A stretch of 64,000 bases of DNA from Anaerolineales bacterium (GTDB taxonomy: Bacteria > Chloroflexota > Anaerolineae > Anaerolineales > UBA4823): assembly GCA_025057645.1 (NCBI GenBank), contig JANXBJ010000012.1:1-64000 (forward strand), given 5' to 3'. A program made the position numbers and the translations under genes. The notes beneath the pieces were generated by a model, which worked only from the letters and a program-made list of their open reading frames with translations, had not been told where the DNA came from and ran no database searches. Shown here one piece after another: positions 8,992 to 18,008 of the stretch. Every line of letters begins with the position of its first letter. The stretch's first letter is position 1.

Positions 8992-10368
8992 ATGAAGTAT
9001 CACATTTGGACAGAAGGCTGCCAGATGAACGTCGCCGACTCGCAGCGGGTGGCTTCGGCGCTGGAACGGTTGGGCTACCAAATGACCGAGCTCCCCGAGG
9101 AGGCCGACGTGATCGTATTGAACACCTGTGTGGTGCGCCAGAGCGCCGAAGACCGGGCGTATGGGCGTTTACATTCCCTGCGCCCCTTGAAGGAACGCAA
9201 CCCCAATCTGGTCATCAACGTTATGGGGTGTCTGGTAGGGGTCAAGAACGCTGAACCGTTGAAGAAGCGCTTTCCCTTTGTCGATGTCTTTTCGCCGCCC
9301 TCGGATGTCGGCCCCTTGGTGGCCTATCTCACCCAAGAGGAAGCGCGCCTGAGTGAGGAGAAAGCCACGCTGGAGCGCTTTGCGCTAATGGACGGCGAGC
9401 TGTTGCTCCCTCAACATCAGCGCGGGCGGCAGGTCTCGGCCTTTGTTTCGGCGGTTTTAGGTTGCTCCCACGCCTGCACTTTCTGCATCATCCCCTACCG
9501 GCGTGGTGTAGAGCGCAGCCGCCCGATCGCCGCTATTTTGGGGGAAATCCGCTCCTTGGTCGCCCAAGGGGTCAAGGAGGTTACCCTGCTGGGACAGATC
9601 GTTGACCGCTACGGCAAAGACCTAGACGATGGCAGCTCATTAGCCAGCCTGCTGCGCTGCGTGCACGAAATCGAGGGGCTGGAGCGCATTCGCTTTCTCA
9701 CCTCCCACCCCAACTACCTGACCGAGGACCTGCTAGATGCGGTGGCTGAGCTGCCAAAGGTGATGCCCCATATCGAGGTACCGGTGCAAGCCGGAGATGA
9801 CGAAGTCCTCGCCCGCATGAAGCGCGGCTACACGGCGGACGACTACCGCCGCTTGATCGAGCGCATCCGCTCCCATCTGGCGGGGAAGACGCCGGGTGTC
9901 TCCATCGCCACCGACATTATCGTAGGCTTCCCTGGCGAGAGCGAAGCCCAGTTTCAGCGCACCTACGATCTGCTTGCCGAATTAAAGTTGGATGTCGCCC
10001 ACTTAGCGCGCTATTCGCCGCGGCCGGGCACCGTGGCCGCCCGCAAAATGGTCGACGATGTGCCTGAGGAAGAGAAGATGCGCCGCTTTCGCTTGCTGGA
10101 GGAACTGCAAGAGCGTATCGCAGCAGAAATTAATGCCACCTATGTGGGCAAGACCGTCGAGGTCCTGTTCGAGGAAAAGGTGCGCGGGCGATGGAAGGGG
10201 CGCACCCCGACCAACAAATTGGTCTTCCTCGAGAGCGAGGAAGATCTGCGCGGCAAGGTTGTTCCCGTGCTGATCACCTGGGCAGGACCTTGGTCGATGC
10301 AAGCCGCTCTGCCGCCAACGCCGGAGCTGCGCCCGGCGGCCGCTGCCGAGCCGATCGCCCGGCCGTAA
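8992..10368 (+). CDS. miaB: tRNA-2-methylthio-N6-dimethylallyladenosine synthase MiaB
   Basis: A 458-residue radical-SAM methylthiotransferase that converts i6A37 to ms2i6A37 in tRNA. The N-terminal domain carries three cluster cysteines (CQMN, NTCVVR, MGCLVG). The radical-SAM motif is CSHACTFC near residue 160 and is followed by IIPYRRG. The C-terminal TRAM domain (YVGKTVEVLFEEKVRGRWKGRTPTNKLV) fits MiaB better than RimO or MtaB. It is transcribed alone. The start is set by MKYHIWTEGCQMN and by the adjacent -10 box. Confidence 0.95.
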   Translation: MKYHIWTEGCQMNVADSQRVASALERLGYQMTELPEEADVIVLNTCVVRQSAEDRAYGRLHSLRPLKERNPNLVINVMGCLVGVKNAEPLKKRFPFVDVFSPPSDVGPLVAYLTQEEARLSEEKATLERFALMDGELLLPQHQRGRQVSAFVSAVLGCSHACTFCIIPYRRGVERSRPIAAILGEIRSLVAQGVKEVTLLGQIVDRYGKDLDDGSSLASLLRCVHEIEGLERIRFLTSHPNYLTEDLLDAVAELPKVMPHIEVPVQAGDDEVLARMKRGYTADDYRRLIERIRSHLAGKTPGVSIATDIIVGFPGESEAQFQRTYDLLAELKLDVAHLARYSPRPGTVAARKMVDDVPEEEKMRRFRLLEELQERIAAEINATYVGKTVEVLFEEKVRGRWKGRTPTNKLVFLESEEDLRGKVVPVLITWAGPWSMQAALPPTPELRPAAAAEPIARP

Positions 10369-10695
10369 TTCTCTCACTCTTCAGGCAAATCGGCTGTCCC
10401 GCAACAGCGAGCCTCCCCGCCCGCCACGGCGCGGTCGAGACCGCCCTCGCTCTGCGCGATCCCTCAGGAGCGGTGTGTGTCTCCGTTTGTAAGTGTCAAA
10501 CCCTCTCCCCCCGCAATGGGTCGTCCCTAAACCTAATTCACTGTATAATCCATACAGGACGCAAACGCCTGCCCCATCGCCACAGCCCCGCCTCGCACAC
10601 CGCTCTTTGCCCTCTACCCCTCAGGGTTAAAACAACGTGTCGGTTTCCCTTCCTCTCTGTCTTTCCACCTTCCCCGCTCTGCCCAGGAGTCTGCC
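10369..10695. other. Intergenic region without a recognised gene
   Basis: This 327-bp stretch is pyrimidine-rich and carries no ORF with coding character. A TATAAT at 10544-10549 could be a -10 box for the CpXC fragment, but no matching -35 is seen 17 bases upstream. Confidence 0.3.
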
Positions 10696-10932
10696 ATGCC
10701 CATCTCTTACTCCCAAACCATCCCCCTGACCTGTCCGCAGTGCGGGCAGAACTTCCACGCCGAATTCTGGCTGATCCTTGACGCGGGCGAACGCCCGGAT
10801 TTGCTCGCCCAAGCCCGAGAGGGCACGCTGAACACCGTCACCTGCCCGGGCTGTGGCGCGCCGGTCACCCATGACGCCCCCTCCTGCTCCACTTCCCCAC
10901 CCCTCTCCCTCTGGGAGAGGGGTCAGGGGTGA
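10696..10932 (+). pseudogene. Truncated CpXC-domain protein fragment
   Basis: A 78-residue ORF whose first 60 residues match the start of CpXC-domain proteins, with two zinc-ribbon-like CPxCG knuckles (TCPQCGQNF and TCPGCGAPV). The remaining residues (PPLSLWERGQG) come from translation of a hairpin repeat at 10899-10923. Members of this family are normally much longer, so the gene appears cut off by the repeat. A CCCAGGAG motif precedes the ATG. It could still make a small zinc-binding peptide. Confidence 0.55.
10899..10923. repeat. Hairpin (REP-like) element
   Basis: An 11-bp perfect stem, ACCCCTCTCCC paired with GGGAGAGGGGT, has a 3-nt loop. A degenerate GAGGGCAGGAGAGGGGCC tail follows. 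It belongs to the same family as the triple repeat at 19621-19740. Confidence 0.8.
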
Positions 10933-11021
10933 GGGCAGGAGAGGGGCCGGGGGTGAGAGCTGCTTGCGAATTAAGAAAAAAATCATTTGCGGAATCACCC
11001 CAAATTAACACTTTGTGAAAT

Positions 11022-11048
11022 TTGACACCATGCCCACTCTGTGATAAA
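11022..11048 (+). promoter_or_regulatory. Candidate nuo operon promoter
   Basis: TTGACA (11022-11027) is followed after 15 bases by an extended -10-like TGT-GATAAA (ending 11048), about 50 bases before the nuoA start. The spacer is short and the -10 matches 4 of 6. It is the only candidate in this gap. Confidence 0.45.
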
Positions 11049-11097
11049 CTTACCGCTCAGGTCAGAATTTCATCTCCACGGCCAAAGGACTTCACCG

Positions 11098-11451
11098 ATG
11101 AGCGAATATCTGCCCCTGGTTGTGTTGTTTATCCTGTCCACTCTAGTTGCGGCGATCGCCGTAGCCCTCGGCCACCTTTTCGGACCACGCCGCCCAACGG
11201 AGAGAAAACTACAGCCTTACGAGTCAGGCATGACCCCCTTCGGGCCAGGCACCCGGCGCATGCCTGTGCGCTTCTACCTGGTAGCAGTGCTCTTCATCCT
11301 GTTCGACATCGAGGTGGTCTTCTTTATTCCGTGGGCAGTGGTCTACCGCAAATTGGGGCTGTTTGGCTTTGTGGAGATGCTCCTCTTTGCCGGTATTCTA
11401 GAGATCGCTTTCGTGTATGCGTGGAAGAAAGGAGCCTTAGAATGGGAGTAG
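11098..11451 (+). CDS. nuoA: NADH-quinone oxidoreductase subunit A
   Basis: A 117-residue membrane subunit of complex I with three hydrophobic segments. The conserved loop [44 protein letters not shown] contains the NuoA signature Glu/Asp residues of the quinone-site region. It is the first gene of the 14-gene operon. The ATG at 11098 follows an AAAGGA motif. It overlaps nuoB by 10 bases. Confidence 0.95.
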   Translation: MSEYLPLVVLFILSTLVAAIAVALGHLFGPRRPTERKLQPYESGMTPFGPGTRRMPVRFYLVAVLFILFDIEVVFFIPWAVVYRKLGLFGFVEMLLFAGILEIAFVYAWKKGALEWE

Positions 11452-11924
11452 AACAAAAGCTTGGCAACATGGGGATTGTCACTGCGAAATTGGAAGATGT
11501 GGTGAACTGGGCACGCACGCGGGCGATGTGGCCGATGCTCTTCGGCCTAGCTTGCTGCGCGATTGAGATGATGGCCGCTCAAGCCTCCAATTACGACATG
11601 AGCCGTTTCGGCATGGAGCTGATGCGTGCCAGCCCGCGCCAATCGGATTTGATGATTGTCGCCGGACGCGTCAGCCGCAAGATGGCCCCAGTTCTGCGCC
11701 GCCTTTACGATCAGATGCCTGACCCCAAGTGGGTGATTGCCATGGGCGATTGCTCTTCCTGTGGCGGGGTGTTCAATAATTATGCCATTGTGCCGGGTGT
11801 GGACGAAGTGGTGCCGGTGGATGTCTATGTGGCTGGCTGCCCGCCGCGGCCAGAAGGGCTGATCCACGGTATTCTGACCCTCTACGATAAAGTGCGCAAG
11901 CAAAAAATCCGAGATTGGGCATAG
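11442..11924 (+). CDS. nuoB: NADH-quinone oxidoreductase subunit B
   Basis: A 160-residue peripheral subunit that carries the terminal N2 [4Fe-4S] cluster. The four ligands are visible: the tandem pair in [10 protein letters not shown], one in GDCSSCGG and one in GCPPRPEGL. The start at 11442 lies inside the end of nuoA, with GGAG about ten bases upstream, implying translational coupling. Confidence 0.96.
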   Translation: MGVEQKLGNMGIVTAKLEDVVNWARTRAMWPMLFGLACCAIEMMAAQASNYDMSRFGMELMRASPRQSDLMIVAGRVSRKMAPVLRRLYDQMPDPKWVIAMGDCSSCGGVFNNYAIVPGVDEVVPVDVYVAGCPPRPEGLIHGILTLYDKVRKQKIRDWA

Positions 11925-11940
11925 GGGAAGGCAGGGTGCA

Positions 11941-12453
11941 ATGGGTGAGCATTTGGAAAAGACCGTCCGGGCTTTAGAAGAGCGCTTCGGTGCTACCTCG
12001 AGCACATTCCGGGGTGAAGTAACCGTCTTCCTCCAGCCTCATCAAATCGTTGAGGCATGTACTATGCTGCGCGATGAGCTCGACTTTGAGATGTTAGAGG
12101 ACGAAACGGCCGTGGACTATTGGCCCGAAGAGAGCCCTCGCTTTCACGTCGTCTATCACATTTACTCCTACAAGCACAACGAACGCATCCGCCTGCGTGT
12201 GCCGCTGAACGGCAACAATCCTTCTATTCCAACCATTGAGGGGGTATACCCGAACGCCAATTGGTACGAGCGTGAAGTATACGACATGTTCGGCATTCAC
12301 TATGAAGGGCACTCTGACCTACGGCGCATCCTGATGCCCCACGACTGGGAAGGACACCCTCTGCGCAAAGACTACCCCCTCGGTCACGAGGAAATCATGT
12401 TCACCTTTAACTTTGAGGAGATCAATTCTCGCAAGCGGTATGCCCAAGAATAG
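11941..12453 (+). CDS. nuoC: NADH-quinone oxidoreductase subunit C
   Basis: A 170-residue 30-kDa-type subunit that scaffolds the connecting arm. The family signature YEREVYDMFGIHYEGHSDLRRILMPHDWEGHPLRKDYPL is near the C-terminus. It is separate from nuoD, unlike the fused NuoCD of enterobacteria. It starts 16 bases after nuoB. Confidence 0.95.
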   Translation: MGEHLEKTVRALEERFGATSSTFRGEVTVFLQPHQIVEACTMLRDELDFEMLEDETAVDYWPEESPRFHVVYHIYSYKHNERIRLRVPLNGNNPSIPTIEGVYPNANWYEREVYDMFGIHYEGHSDLRRILMPHDWEGHPLRKDYPLGHEEIMFTFNFEEINSRKRYAQE

Positions 12454-12477
12454 CGGTAGTTAGGTAGGAACAGCAAG

Positions 12478-13719
12478 ATGGCCGAGAACACCACACAACT
12501 CGATGTTAGCATGCTGGACGGCTTCACCCGTCTGGTGACGGAAGACGCCCTCCAAGGCAAAACCATGTTGCTCAACATGGGCCCACAGCACCCGAGCACC
12601 CACGGGGTGCTAAGGCTGCTTTTAGAGCTGGACGGCGAATACGTGGTCAACGTCATCCCCGACATCGGTTTTCTACACACCGGTGTCGAAAAGCACATGG
12701 AATACAAAACCTTCGAGAAGGCGGTGGTGATGACCGACCGCCTCGATTACTTGAACAACATCGGCAACAACTTGGTTTATTGTCTGGCAGTGGAAAAGCT
12801 GGTGGAACTGGACGTTCCGCCACGCGCTCAGGCGATTCGGGTTATTCTGACCGAACTGCAACGCATCGCTTCTCACCTGGTGTGGTTGGGTACTCATGCG
12901 CTGGATTTGGCCGCAATGTCGGTCTTCCTTTACTGCTTCCGCGAACGGGAGATGATCCTGGACATCATGGAAATGTGCAGCGGGCAACGCATGATGACCA
13001 GTTACTTCCGCCCCGGTGGGTTATGGCGCGATGTCCCGGTTGAGTTCGAAGATGCGGTGCGTCAATTCTTGCGCATCTTCCCCGCCCGCATTGACGAATA
13101 CGAATCCTTGCTGACCAAGAACCCGCTCTTCATCGAGCGCACCAAGCACATCGGCGTGTTGAAAGCCGAAGATGCTATCCGTTGGGGGGTAACCGGCCCC
13201 AGCTTGCGCGCCAGCGGCGTTGCCCATGACCTGCGCAAAGTGCAGCCCTACTCAGGATACGAGCAATACGACTTCGACATTCCCACTCACACCGACGGCG
13301 ATACCTACGCCCGTTACCTGGTGCGCATTGAGGAAATGCGCCAATCGCTGCGTATTATCCAGCAAGCTCTGGATAAGCTCCCTTATGGGCCTACCCGTTC
13401 AAACAACCGCAAATTTGTCCCACCGCCGCGCTCGGAACTGGCGACCAGCATGGAAGCAGTGATCCATCATTTCAAGCTCTTTACCGAGGGCTTTCCGGCG
13501 CCGAAGGGCGCAGTGTACGTCGCTGTTGAATCGCCGCGCGGCGAGTTAGGGGTTTATCTGGAAGGTGACGGCGGCCCCAAACCCTATCGCATCCACTGGC
13601 GTACTCCCTCTTTTGCTAACCTCCAAGTGTTGAAATTGCTCGCCAAGGGACATTTGGTCGCCGATCTGGTCGCCCTTATCGGCACCTTGGATATCGTGCT
13701 AGGAGATATCGACCGGTGA
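12478..13719 (+). CDS. nuoD: NADH-quinone oxidoreductase subunit D
   Basis: A 413-residue 49-kDa subunit that forms the quinone-reduction cavity with NuoB. MGPQHPSTHGVLRLLLELDG near residue 30 and the late SPRGELGVYLEGDG identify it as the hydrogenase large-subunit homologue that lacks Ni ligands. Its stop overlaps the GTG start of nuoE. Confidence 0.96.
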   Translation: MAENTTQLDVSMLDGFTRLVTEDALQGKTMLLNMGPQHPSTHGVLRLLLELDGEYVVNVIPDIGFLHTGVEKHMEYKTFEKAVVMTDRLDYLNNIGNNLVYCLAVEKLVELDVPPRAQAIRVILTELQRIASHLVWLGTHALDLAAMSVFLYCFREREMILDIMEMCSGQRMMTSYFRPGGLWRDVPVEFEDAVRQFLRIFPARIDEYESLLTKNPLFIERTKHIGVLKAEDAIRWGVTGPSLRASGVAHDLRKVQPYSGYEQYDFDIPTHTDGDTYARYLVRIEEMRQSLRIIQQALDKLPYGPTRSNNRKFVPPPRSELATSMEAVIHHFKLFTEGFPAPKGAVYVAVESPRGELGVYLEGDGGPKPYRIHWRTPSFANLQVLKLLAKGHLVADLVALIGTLDIVLGDIDR

Positions 13720-14213
13720 ACCGCCTACAAGAAAAATACCCTACCGAGATCGAAAACACGCTCGCCAAGTATCCTCCTGACCAAAAGCGCGCTGCGGTGA
13801 TGCCTTTGCTCTACCTCGCCCAGCGCGAATACGGATATATAAGCAAGCAAGCGCTACAGGAGATCAGCGAAATCCTCGACGTGCCGGTGACCGAGATCGG
13901 ACAACTGGTCGGTTTTTATACCCTATACCACGACCAACCCGGCGGCAAATATCGCATTCAGGTTTGCACCGACTTGCCTTGTGCCTTGCGAGGCGCAGAA
14001 GAGTTCCTCGAGCAGCTATGCGAGAACCTAGGCATTCGCGTGGGTGAGACCACCCCGGATGGACTGATCACCATCGAGGCGGTGATGTGCCTGGCCGGCT
14101 GTGACCGCGCCCCTCTCTTTCAGGTGCAAACCGCTGAAGGCCTTACCTACCACGAGAACCAAAGTGTAGAAAGTGCAATGAAACTGATTCGAACATGGCA
14201 GAGCATCCCATGA
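13716..14213 (+). CDS. nuoE: NADH-quinone oxidoreductase subunit E
   Basis: A 165-residue thioredoxin-fold subunit that holds the N1a [2Fe-2S] cluster. The ligands are the cysteines of CTDLPC and CLAGC. It begins with GTG in a GTGA overlap with the nuoD stop and ends in an ATGA overlap with nuoF. Confidence 0.95.
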   Translation: MNRLQEKYPTEIENTLAKYPPDQKRAAVMPLLYLAQREYGYISKQALQEISEILDVPVTEIGQLVGFYTLYHDQPGGKYRIQVCTDLPCALRGAEEFLEQLCENLGIRVGETTPDGLITIEAVMCLAGCDRAPLFQVQTAEGLTYHENQSVESAMKLIRTWQSIP

Positions 14214-15478
14214 AAAGACCCTATCTTCTTCTCCGACACCGCGAGATTCCTGACCTAAACGATCTAACTGTTTACCGCCAGCACGGGGGCTTTGAGGCTT
14301 TCCGCAAGGCGGTCACCTCAATGCGACCGCAGGAAGTGATCGAGGTCGTCAAGGCCTCTGGCCTGCGCGGGCGCGGCGGCGCCGGTTTCCCCACCGGCCT
14401 GAAGTGGTCGTTTATCGACAACAAGAATTGGCCGCACTACGTTGTCGCCAACGCCGACGAATCCGAGCCCGGCACCTTCAAGGACCGTGAAATCATGGAG
14501 GGCAACCCCTTCCAATTCCTGGAAGGCCTGATGATCGCCGCCTATGCGGTGCAGGCCAACGTGGCCTATATTTACCTGCGGGGTGAATTCTGGCAATTAG
14601 CGCATCAACTCGACCGCCGTATCCAACAGTTGCATAACGCAGGTCTATTAGGTGACCGCTTGTTCGGCACCGATTTCTCCCTGCGCATTTATACCCACCT
14701 TGGGGCAGGCGCCTATATCTGTGGCGAGGAGACGGCTTTGCTCGAATCGTTGGAAGGGAAACTCGGCCAGCCTCGCTTGCGCCCACCTTTCCCTCCTTCG
14801 GTCGGTTTATTTGGAAAGCCGACCATCGTCAACAACGTTGAAACCTTAGCGAACGTGCCCCTGATCATCGAACATGGTGCAGAGTGGTACCGCTCCTTCG
14901 GCACCGAGAAAAGCCCGGGCGTCAAAATCTTTTGCCTCTCGGGGCGGGTCAACCGTCCGGGGAATTACGAGCTGCCCCTAGGGACCCCGTTTCGCGAGCT
15001 GATTTTCGAACACGGCAAGGGCATTCCGGATGGCAAAAAGATCAAAGCCATCATGGCCGCCGGAGCCTCCTCGGCGCTGATCGTGGCAGATGACCGGGCG
15101 TTGGACACACCGATGGACTACGAGAGTGTGCCCACGCTAGGCGCCCAGCTCGGCTCCGCCTCGATCATCGTGATCGACGAGACAGTAAGCGTGGATTGGC
15201 TGATCCGCAAGACGGTCCATTTCTTCCAACATGAATCCTGCGGCAAGTGCACCCCCTGCCGTGAAGGCACCTATTGGATGAAGCACATTGTCGACCGCAT
15301 CTATCGTGGCGAAGCCAGCCAGAACGATGTGGAATTGCTGTATGACGTGGCCAGCCAGATGCGCGGCAAGTGCCTGTGTGCCCTGGGCGAGTTCTCGATC
15401 GAAGCCGTCCTCTCGGCTATTGAACGGTTTCCCCAAGATTTCGCCGCCCGGGTCGCTCAGAAGGAGCCTGCGTTATGA
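14210..15478 (+). CDS. nuoF: NADH-quinone oxidoreductase subunit F
   Basis: A 422-residue subunit that binds NADH and FMN and carries the N3 [4Fe-4S] cluster. Seen are the FMN/NADH glycine-rich loop GLRGRGGAGFPTGLKW, the GAGAYICGEETALLESLEG segment, and cluster ligands in ESCGKCTPCREG with the later cysteine in KCLCALGEF. The start at 14210 gives the ATGA overlap with nuoE; an in-frame ATG at 14195 would add five residues. Confidence 0.96.
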   Translation: MKRPYLLLRHREIPDLNDLTVYRQHGGFEAFRKAVTSMRPQEVIEVVKASGLRGRGGAGFPTGLKWSFIDNKNWPHYVVANADESEPGTFKDREIMEGNPFQFLEGLMIAAYAVQANVAYIYLRGEFWQLAHQLDRRIQQLHNAGLLGDRLFGTDFSLRIYTHLGAGAYICGEETALLESLEGKLGQPRLRPPFPPSVGLFGKPTIVNNVETLANVPLIIEHGAEWYRSFGTEKSPGVKIFCLSGRVNRPGNYELPLGTPFRELIFEHGKGIPDGKKIKAIMAAGASSALIVADDRALDTPMDYESVPTLGAQLGSASIIVIDETVSVDWLIRKTVHFFQHESCGKCTPCREGTYWMKHIVDRIYRGEASQNDVELLYDVASQMRGKCLCALGEFSIEAVLSAIERFPQDFAARVAQKEPAL

Positions 15479-18006
15479 CCAACAAGATGATCACGTTGAC
15501 CATTGACGGGATTCAGGTCACCGTCCCCGAAGGGACGAACATTGTGGACGCCGCCAAAAAAGCCGGTATCGATATCCCGGTGTTTTGCTATCACCCCAAA
15601 ATGAAGCCGGTAGGCATGTGTCGCATGTGCTTGGTCGAAGTGGGGCGCCCGGTTGTCGACCGCAACACTGGGGAGTTTGTGCGCAACGAGGACGGTTCGC
15701 TCAAGATACAGTTCAACCCAAAACTCGAAACCGGATGCACGACCCTTGTGTCCGAAGGCATGGTGGTGATCAACACTTCCGACAAAGTCAAGCGCGGGCG
15801 CAAGGATATTCTAGAATTCCTGCTCACTTCTCATCCGCTGGACTGCCCAATCTGCGATAAGGGCGGCGAATGCCCCTTGCAAAACCTGACCATGGCACAC
15901 GGTCCGGGCACCTCGCGCTTTCTGTTCGATGAAAAGAAGCACCTGCTTAAGCATTATCCTCTGGGCGAGCTGATCTATCTCGACCAAGAGCGCTGCATTC
16001 AATGTGGGCGGTGTATCCGCTTTCAGGAGGAGTTGGTCGATGATCCGGTAATCGGCTTCTCCCAGCGGGGACGCTCCTTACAGATTGTCACCTTTTCCGA
16101 ACCGGGCTTTGACTCGATTTTCTCCGGCAATACAACGGACATCTGTCCTGTTGGCGCATTGACCACAGCCGACTTTCGCTTCGGGGCACGCCCTTGGGAA
16201 TTGAACGCTGCGGCGAGCATTTGCCAGCAATGTGCAGTAGGTTGCAACTTAACTCTGAACGTGCGCCGTGAAGCAGCCGCAGGGGGCAAAGTGGTCATCA
16301 AACGCGTCATGCCCCGCCAGAATGAATGGGTGAACGAGATTTGGATTTGCGATAAGGGACGCTTCGGCTACCATTACACCGAAGCCCCAGAACGACTAAC
16401 CCAACCCTTGATTCGCAAAGAAGGCGAATTGGTGCCGGTCAGTTGGGAAGAAGCGCTCGGTTTTGTCGCCGAACGTTTCCGCCAGGCCGGCAAGGGATTG
16501 CTCACCCTTGCCAGCGGACGCTTATCCAACGAGGATTTGTTCAACTTGCGCAAGCTGAGCGAAGGTTTGGGTGGGAAAATCGCCCTTTACACCCAGATGA
16601 GCGGCGGCGAGCAGGTGATGCAGGTCGGGCTTGCCAAAGAGAGCAATCTCGCCGAATTAGGGCAGGGAGATGCAATCTTGGTGATCGCTTCCGACCTCCA
16701 CCAAGAAGCGCCCATTTGGTGGTTGCGCGTCAAACAGGCTGCCGAGCGCGGCGCCACCTTGATCGTTGCCCACCCGCGCCCAACCCGTCTGGAGAAGTTC
16801 GCTAAGCACGTCTTGCGCTACCGCTATGGAGACGAAGCCGGGCTTCTCTTGGCGATGCTGAACAGCCTCTCCGCCAAGCGACCGGCATTACCGGAACGGG
16901 TCAGTACCTTGTGGCGAGATGATCAGGTGCAAGCTGCAGCAAAAGCCTTTGCCGAAGCGCAAAACGCAGTGATCTTTTTCGGCAACGAAGGGGTTGGGCT
17001 GCAAGCTTCTCAAGCTTTAGCTCAAGCCTGTTTGAACCTGCTTCTTGCGACGAACCATGCCGGGCGTCCCAATAACGGCTTAATCCCGGTCTGGCAACGT
17101 CCGAACGATCAAGGGGCCTGGGAGTTGGGGTGGCGCCCGCTGCCTAATCTGGACGAGGCAATCAGTCAGGCAAATGCCATCTATGTCGTGGCGTGCGATC
17201 CAGCCGGTGACAATCCCACATTGCCGCTAACGCCCGATTTCTTGGTGGTGCAAGACCTGTTCCTCACCGCTACAGCAAAGCTCGCCCATGTGGTGCTACC
17301 CGCTCTGCCCTTTACCGAGCGCGAGGGCTCGCTCGTAAATGGAGAGCGAAGGGTACAACGCTACTATCCCGCAGTGCCTCCGCGACCAAGTGCACGTGCC
17401 GATTTCACCATCACCGGGCAACTGGGAAAGCTCCTCGGTATAGACCTAGAGGATCGACTGGCCTCGAAGGTGATGCTACGCATTGCCGCCGAGGTGCCGG
17501 CTTTTTCAGGCATCACCTACACTGCTTTGGCCTATGCCCCGGAACAATGGCCGATAATCGGTCGCGAAGACCTATATTACGGCGGCACCACGTATGAGAA
17601 CAAGCAAGGCATTGGGGTTCAATTGCCAAACGCCCTTCAGCAGGGAGAACAAGTGACCTTGACTTGGCCCTCCTTAGCCCAGGCGACAGAGATCAACGGC
17701 GGCCTGCTGGCCGTGCCAGTGACGAAGCTCTATGACAGCGGCTCAACCCTGGTCCACTCGAAGTTATTAGACCAACGGCGGGTCGCAGCCGTCTTGTGGA
17801 TTCACCCTGACGAGGCAGCCGCCCACGCCGTGCAGGAAGGGGACTTGGTCCATTTGCAATTCGGTGAAGCTTCTGCAATGGCAACGGCTATCTTGGACAA
17901 AACCGTTCCCCAAGGAGTTATCCTCCTCCCACGCAGTGCAGGTATCCCCCTCCTTGAGCCTTGTGCAGCGCAGCTCAAGGTGGTCGAACGAAGCTATGAG
18001 AGGTAG
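15475..18006 (+). CDS. nuoG: NADH-quinone oxidoreductase subunit G
   Basis: An 843-residue iron-sulfur and molybdopterin-fold subunit. In order it has the N1b 2Fe-2S ligands (CYHPKMKPVGMCRMCLVEV), the N5 region (HPLDCPICDKGGECPLQ) and the N4 motif (CIQCGRC). CQQCAVGC with a further Cys 34 residues on fits the optional N7 cluster. A formate-dehydrogenase-like domain that is not expected to be catalytic follows. It overlaps the nuoF stop by 4 bases. Confidence 0.96.
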   Translation: MTNKMITLTIDGIQVTVPEGTNIVDAAKKAGIDIPVFCYHPKMKPVGMCRMCLVEVGRPVVDRNTGEFVRNEDGSLKIQFNPKLETGCTTLVSEGMVVINTSDKVKRGRKDILEFLLTSHPLDCPICDKGGECPLQNLTMAHGPGTSRFLFDEKKHLLKHYPLGELIYLDQERCIQCGRCIRFQEELVDDPVIGFSQRGRSLQIVTFSEPGFDSIFSGNTTDICPVGALTTADFRFGARPWELNAAASICQQCAVGCNLTLNVRREAAAGGKVVIKRVMPRQNEWVNEIWICDKGRFGYHYTEAPERLTQPLIRKEGELVPVSWEEALGFVAERFRQAGKGLLTLASGRLSNEDLFNLRKLSEGLGGKIALYTQMSGGEQVMQVGLAKESNLAELGQGDAILVIASDLHQEAPIWWLRVKQAAERGATLIVAHPRPTRLEKFAKHVLRYRYGDEAGLLLAMLNSLSAKRPALPERVSTLWRDDQVQAAAKAFAEAQNAVIFFGNEGVGLQASQALAQACLNLLLATNHAGRPNNGLIPVWQRPNDQGAWELGWRPLPNLDEAISQANAIYVVACDPAGDNPTLPLTPDFLVVQDLFLTATAKLAHVVLPALPFTEREGSLVNGERRVQRYYPAVPPRPSARADFTITGQLGKLLGIDLEDRLASKVMLRIAAEVPAFSGITYTALAYAPEQWPIIGREDLYYGGTTYENKQGIGVQLPNALQQGEQVTLTWPSLAQATEINGGLLAVPVTKLYDSGSTLVHSKLLDQRRVAAVLWIHPDEAAAHAVQEGDLVHLQFGEASAMATAILDKTVPQGVILLPRSAGIPLLEPCAAQLKVVERSYER

Positions 18007-18008
18007 TT

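Noticed and set aside
10933..11097. Additional tandem copies of the hairpin repeat before nuoA
   Set aside because: Only a degenerate GAGAGGGGCC tail remains after 10923; no second perfect stem is present.
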